This document shows, piece after piece, positions 5,801 to 8,136 of a DNA stretch of 8,136 nt. How positions within the stretch are numbered: position 1 is the stretch's first letter; each line of letters begins with the position of its first letter. Position numbers and translations under genes: made by a program. The notes beneath the pieces are model-generated. The model searched no databases and was not told where the DNA came from. It saw only the letters and a list, made by a program, of their open reading frames with translations. The stretch comes from Chloroflexota bacterium (GTDB taxonomy: Bacteria > Chloroflexota > UBA6077 > CF-72). The stretch lies in the NCBI GenBank assembly GCA_019242065.1, contig JAFAWJ010000450.1, positions 1 to 8,136 on the forward strand. Direction: 5' to 3'.

Positions 5801-7648
5801 ATGTTGCGCGCGCATCGAGCCCTGACCCTGTTGAGCGCTTCCTTGTTGCTAGGGGCCTGCGCCGCCCCGTCCTCGCCTGGCGCCGCGACCGCGCCGCCCG
5901 GTAACCCAACCACAACCACCGCGGCTGCCGCGACTGCGCCGTCCAGCAACTCGACGGCCGCGCCACAGGCCACCGCCGCCGCGGGCCAGCCGACGAGCGC
6001 CACGGCGCCACAAGCCACATCCGCCGCAAGTGGCGCCACGGGCCCGCAAGCCACCGCCGCGGCGTCCCAGCCGACCCCGACGCAGCCGCAGGCCGCCAGT
6101 CAGACGCTTACGATCGCCTCCCTGGCCAACCTCAGCAAGACGCTCCACCCCTTCCCCGACGCCGCCTCCTACACCCAGTCCTGGATCGACACCTCCATCC
6201 TGCTCTGGGGCGGTGGCGACGGCGCCGGCGGCCTACTGGCCTTCGACTGGGACTCCCTCGACTACAAACCCGCCATGGCCACCGCCATGCCCACCGTCTC
6301 CGACGACGGCAAGACCTACACCTTCACCCTGCGCAACGACCTCAAATGGTCCGACGGCTCGCCCATCACCGTCGACGACTTCCAGTACGCCTGGGATAAC
6401 GCCAGCAAGAAGGAAAACGACTTCGTCAATCTCGATCAGCTCGAGGAAATCACCTCCTTCACCACACCCGACGCCAACACCATCCAGATCACCCTGAACG
6501 AGCCCAAGGCGCGCGACGTGGCGCTGGGCACCGTCAATGCCATCGGCCCCATTCCCAAAAAGGTCTGGGAGGGCAAGCCCTGGAACGACACCAGCGCCAA
6601 CCCCGAGATCCTGAACCCGAGCGTGGTGCTCGGCCCTTATAAAGTCCAGGAGTTCAACATCGCCGAGCGCGGCACGTTCGTGCCCGTCGCGACCTACCCC
6701 GGCGGACAGCCCAAGATCCCCGAGGTCGAGATCCTGCCCGGTGAGCAGCCGACCGTCGCCTACGAAGCGCTCAAGAGCGGCCGCGCCAACTACGCCCCCA
6801 ACATCCCACCTTCGCAGTACCAGGAAGCCAAATCCAATCCGGACTTGAACATGCTGGAGTGGACCGCCGCGAACGCTTCCTACCGTGCCCTGGAATTCAA
6901 CACCGCGCGACCATTTCTCAGCGACCAGCGGGTGCGCGAAGCCCTGTCGCGAGCAGTCAGTCGCGATGACGTCCTGGACGTCGCCGAAGGCGGCCTGGCC
7001 ACTCCGCAGTACAGCTTCATTCAACCCACCAACACCAAGTGGGTGAACTCCAACGTGGAGCCCTACGACTTCGATATGGATCGCGCCAAGCAGCTCCTCC
7101 AGGACGCCGGCTATCAGCTCCAGGGCGACCAGCTGATGGGTACGGACGGTCAGCCCGTCAAGCTCCAGGTCCTGTTTCCCACCTCCAGCGCGCCGCGCGC
7201 CAAGATCGCCACCTACCTCCAGCAGCAATACAAACAGCTCGGCATCGACGTCGAGGTCAAGGGCCTGGACTTCAACGCCTTCACCGACCAGGTGAACGAC
7301 AAGAAAGACTTCGACATCTCCCTGGCCACCTACGGCGGCGGCTCGCTCGATCCCGAGCTGGGCCCGCGCGCGCAGCTGATCACTGGCGGCCAGCAGAACG
7401 TGACTGGTTTTTCAGACCCCCAAGTGGACGAGCTGTTCAAACAAGGCGCCAGCGAGATGGACGAAGCCAGGCGCAAGCAGATCTACGATCAGATCCAGCA
7501 GATAGTCAATCAGCAGATCCCATCCCACTACCTGTACGCGCTGAAAGCCTTCAGCCCGGTCTCCAAGAAGGTTTCCGGTGTCGTCGCCCATAAAGGCGAC
7601 CGGCTCGACTATAACGATGCGCTTCTCCAGTGGTCGGTGTCGCAGTAG
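5801..7648 (+). CDS. ABC transporter substrate-binding lipoprotein, family 5 (oligopeptide/nickel type)
   Basis: This 615-residue protein starts at ATG 5801 with AGGA seven bases upstream. It begins with a lipoprotein signal: MLRAHRALTLLSASLLLGAC, lipobox LGAC with Cys20 as the expected lipidated residue. Residues ~21-100 are a low-complexity Ala/Thr/Pro/Ser/Gln linker with three PQAT units (55-58, 70-73, 82-85). The solute-binding domain runs from ~101 to the end. The family signature lies around 158-200 (MATAMPTVSDDGKTYTFTL, then LKWSDGSPITVDDFQYAWD), and a second typical region is NTARPFLSDQRVREALSRAV (367-386). The length is normal for the family once the linker is counted. It should sit on the outer face of the membrane and bind peptides or a similar ligand for import; the exact ligand cannot be read from sequence. 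No permease or ATPase gene follows within 488 bases, so it is either monocistronic or served by components elsewhere. Its divergent position to the peptide-system operon makes a functional link possible but unproven. Confidence 0.94.
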   Translation: MLRAHRALTLLSASLLLGACAAPSSPGAATAPPGNPTTTTAAAATAPSSNSTAAPQATAAAGQPTSATAPQATSAASGATGPQATAAASQPTPTQPQAASQTLTIASLANLSKTLHPFPDAASYTQSWIDTSILLWGGGDGAGGLLAFDWDSLDYKPAMATAMPTVSDDGKTYTFTLRNDLKWSDGSPITVDDFQYAWDNASKKENDFVNLDQLEEITSFTTPDANTIQITLNEPKARDVALGTVNAIGPIPKKVWEGKPWNDTSANPEILNPSVVLGPYKVQEFNIAERGTFVPVATYPGGQPKIPEVEILPGEQPTVAYEALKSGRANYAPNIPPSQYQEAKSNPDLNMLEWTAANASYRALEFNTARPFLSDQRVREALSRAVSRDDVLDVAEGGLATPQYSFIQPTNTKWVNSNVEPYDFDMDRAKQLLQDAGYQLQGDQLMGTDGQPVKLQVLFPTSSAPRAKIATYLQQQYKQLGIDVEVKGLDFNAFTDQVNDKKDFDISLATYGGGSLDPELGPRAQLITGGQQNVTGFSDPQVDELFKQGASEMDEARRKQIYDQIQQIVNQQIPSHYLYALKAFSPVSKKVSGVVAHKGDRLDYNDALLQWSVSQ

Positions 7649-7656
7649 GTTTGGAG

Positions 7657-7680
7657 GGAACCCGCGCATGCGCGGGTTCC
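7657..7680. repeat. perfect 24-bp palindrome P1
   Basis: The arm GGAACCCGCGCA is followed at once by its exact reverse complement, centred on CATG. It begins eight bases after the stop of the lipoprotein gene, so in mRNA it would form a strong hairpin at the 3' end. No T-run follows (TCACCAGG), so it is not a standard intrinsic terminator, though it could block 3' exonucleases or slow polymerase. Confidence 0.93.
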
Positions 7681-7681
7681 T

Positions 7682-7705
7682 CACCAGGGCGCATGCGCCC
7701 TGGTG
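7682..7705. repeat. perfect 24-bp palindrome P2
   Basis: The arm CACCAGGGCGCA is followed by its exact reverse complement. It shares the central ten bases (GCGCATGCGC) with P1 but differs at all seven outer positions of the arm, while still pairing perfectly. It is separated from P1 by one base and directly abuts P3. Confidence 0.93.
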
Positions 7706-7729
7706 CCCAGCGGCACATGTGCCGCTGGG
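7706..7729. repeat. perfect 24-bp palindrome P3, outer end of left inverted module
   Basis: The arm CCCAGCGGCACA is followed by its exact reverse complement. The centre is GCACATGTGC instead of GCGCATGCGC, a symmetric change in both arms. It matches P4 (8109-8132) at 11 of 12 arm positions, and like P4 it lies 29-30 bases from a copy of the 62-bp core. Confidence 0.93.
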
Positions 7730-7820
7730 TGCTCACGCAACGGTCAGGGGCCCTGCGGCCCCCGCCGCCAGTCGGTCCCTGCGGTCCCTCCTTTCCGCGG
7801 CGACCCCCCGCGTCCGTGCT
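7706..7820 (+). repeat. left copy of ~115-base structured inverted repeat module
   Basis: The module consists of palindrome P3, a 29-base spacer carrying a GC hairpin (GGGGCC 7747-7752, loop CTGC, GGCCCC 7757-7762), and a 62-base core (7759-7820) that overlaps the hairpin's last bases. The core contains a 9-base near-duplication (GGTCCCTGC 7774-7782, GGTCCCTCC 7783-7791) and a small hairpin, CGCGG/CCGCG (7796-7800, 7808-7812). The core recurs in reverse complement at 8017-8078 with one difference (T7794 opposite G8043, which would be a G-U pair in RNA). Confidence 0.9.
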
Positions 7821-8016
7821 GTCCGCAACTGGCGGCATCGAAGACGCCTATCACTTCCATTATTTACCCCCTCGATCGACAACATCTCAACTGTTGAATC
7901 CGTAGAACGTGGGTCATCTGTGAAAGTACATCCATCAACTGAAGGTGATCCCTGTCACCCAGAGGACTGGTCACACCATGGAGTTGACCACCATGACGAA
8001 CTCACGAGCCGCGGCT
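7821..8016. other. 196-base centre between the inverted modules
   Basis: By hand count this stretch is about 53% GC, well below the flanking modules and genes. It holds no complete gene that I can support. Local symmetries are TCAAC-T-GTTGA (7887-7897), GGTGA/TCACC (7944-7948, 7955-7959) and TGGTCA/TGACCA (7968-7973, 7985-7990). The last brackets an ATG at 7978. The composition suits a promoter or leader region, but no -35/-10 pair was convincing. If the modules are terminal repeats of an element, this is its interior. Confidence 0.55.
7968..7990. promoter_or_regulatory. inverted repeat around a possible start codon
   Basis: TGGTCA (7968-7973) and TGACCA (7985-7990) are separated by 11 bases that contain ATG 7978. 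AGAGGA (7961-7966) lies 11 bases before that ATG, a little far for a ribosome binding site. The symmetry could be an operator or a start-masking hairpin, or chance. Confidence 0.25.
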
Positions 8017-8132
8017 AGCACGGACGCGGGGGGTCGCCGCGGGAAGGAGGGACCGCAGGGACCGACTGGCGGCGGGGGGCGGCAGCCCCCTGATCCGTGC
8101 GGTAGCACACCAGCGGCACATGTGCCGCTGGT
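8017..8132 (-). repeat. right copy of ~116-base structured inverted repeat module
   Basis: This is the reverse complement of the left module: a 62-base core (8017-8078) with 61 of 62 bases identical, then a 30-base spacer and palindrome P4. Its GC hairpin reads, on the minus strand, GGGGGC (8090-8085), loop TGCC, GCCCCC (8080-8075). Compared with the left copy (GGGGCC/GGCCCC), stem position 5 has changed from C-G to G-C on both sides, so pairing is kept. Confidence 0.9.
8109..8132. repeat. perfect 24-bp palindrome P4, outer end of right inverted module
   Basis: The arm ACCAGCGGCACA is followed by its exact reverse complement. It is the near-identical partner of P3, differing only at the outermost arm base, where both sides have changed and pairing is preserved. 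Only four bases of the window follow, so further palindromes beyond it, as on the left side, cannot be excluded. Confidence 0.93.
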
Positions 8133-8136
8133 CAGG

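Larger units (their letters stand above)
7706..8132. mobile_element. candidate miniature inverted-repeat element (427 bp)
   Basis: Two ~115-base modules in opposite orientation flank a 196-base centre of different composition, which is the layout of a non-autonomous inverted-repeat element. No transposase gene lies inside, and I cannot identify a target-site duplication, because the left flank is occupied by palindromes P1 and P2 and the right flank ends four bases later. Alternatives are a pair of REP-like repeats or the DNA of a structured RNA. The repeat structure is certain; mobility is inferred. Confidence 0.4.
7978..8136 (+). other. possible 5' end of an ORF running through the right repeat module and off the window
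   Basis: From ATG 7978 (or ATG 7993) the frame is open for 53 codons to the window end. From residue 15 on, however, the sequence is just the repeat module translated: STDAGGRRGKEGPQGP is also produced by the left module read on the minus strand. I recognise no protein family. It could be a gene whose N-terminus was overwritten by the repeat, a short leader, or a chance frame in GC-rich DNA. Confidence 0.15.

Noticed and set aside
5629..6054. 141-codon Ala/Val-rich minus-strand frame that looks membrane-like
   Set aside because: It is the antisense of the lipoprotein signal and low-complexity linker; the hydrophobicity follows from complementing Ala/Thr/Pro codons.
6233..7228. 331-codon minus-strand open frame
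   Set aside because: Antisense shadow of the substrate-binding protein; Gly/Val-rich sequence produced by its NNC codons.
7657..7680. P1 as a classical intrinsic terminator for the lipoprotein gene
   Set aside because: The stem is strong and well placed, but no T-run follows on the plus strand, so I annotate it as a palindrome only.
7657..7729. CRISPR array
   Set aside because: The units differ in sequence, are individually palindromic and abut with no spacers.
7551..7838. Minus-strand 95-codon and plus-strand 146-codon frames across the palindromes
   Set aside because: They run through the inverted-repeat DNA and the end of the lipoprotein gene, and their peptides are translations of palindromes with no family match.

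Overview
The window looks like a piece of a high-GC bacterial chromosome. I infer Chloroflexota (Thermomicrobia-like or an uncultured relative), mainly because the substrate-binding lipoprotein has the long Ala/Thr/Pro/Gln linker after its lipobox that is common in that phylum. Codon third positions are strongly G/C, and this produces many long antisense shadow ORFs. No rRNA, tRNA, CRISPR or recognisable transposase gene is present.

Positions 1-5617 are one tightly packed minus-strand operon. In transcription order it encodes a transglutaminase-like protein (TG-A, 5617-4742), a second one (TG-B, 4745-3891), a circularly permuted ATP-grasp enzyme (3894-2434), an alpha-E domain protein (2437-1415), a third transglutaminase-like protein (TG-C, 1418-591) and, after a 27-base gap, a NIPSNAP-family protein whose 3' end is cut off by the window edge (563-<1). 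All four junctions among the first five genes are 4-base stop/start overlaps (ATGA or GTGA). ATP-grasp, alpha-E and transglutaminase-like genes form a recognised conserved set, predicted from comparative genomics to make or modify peptides: ATP-dependent amide-bond formation, with a papain-fold thiol enzyme that cleaves or transfers. I know of no product established for the system. Three diverged transglutaminase paralogues and the NIPSNAP gene are the distinctive parts here.

Positions 5618-5800 are a divergent intergenic region with several TGGGC/GCCCA half-sites. From 5801 to 7648 on the plus strand lies a family 5 (oligopeptide/nickel-type) ABC transporter substrate-binding lipoprotein. 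No permease or ATPase gene is visible next to it.

Positions 7649-8136 hold no convincing gene but are full of structure. Three abutting perfect 24-bp palindromes, each centred on CATG but with different outer arms, come first (7657-7729). They lead into a 115-base module (palindrome, GC hairpin, 62-bp core) that recurs in inverted orientation at 8017-8132 around a 196-base, less GC-rich centre. The two 62-bp cores differ at one position, and the GC hairpins differ by a compensatory base-pair change. This looks like a repeat or miniature mobile element family with conserved secondary structure, and is the least explained part of the window.
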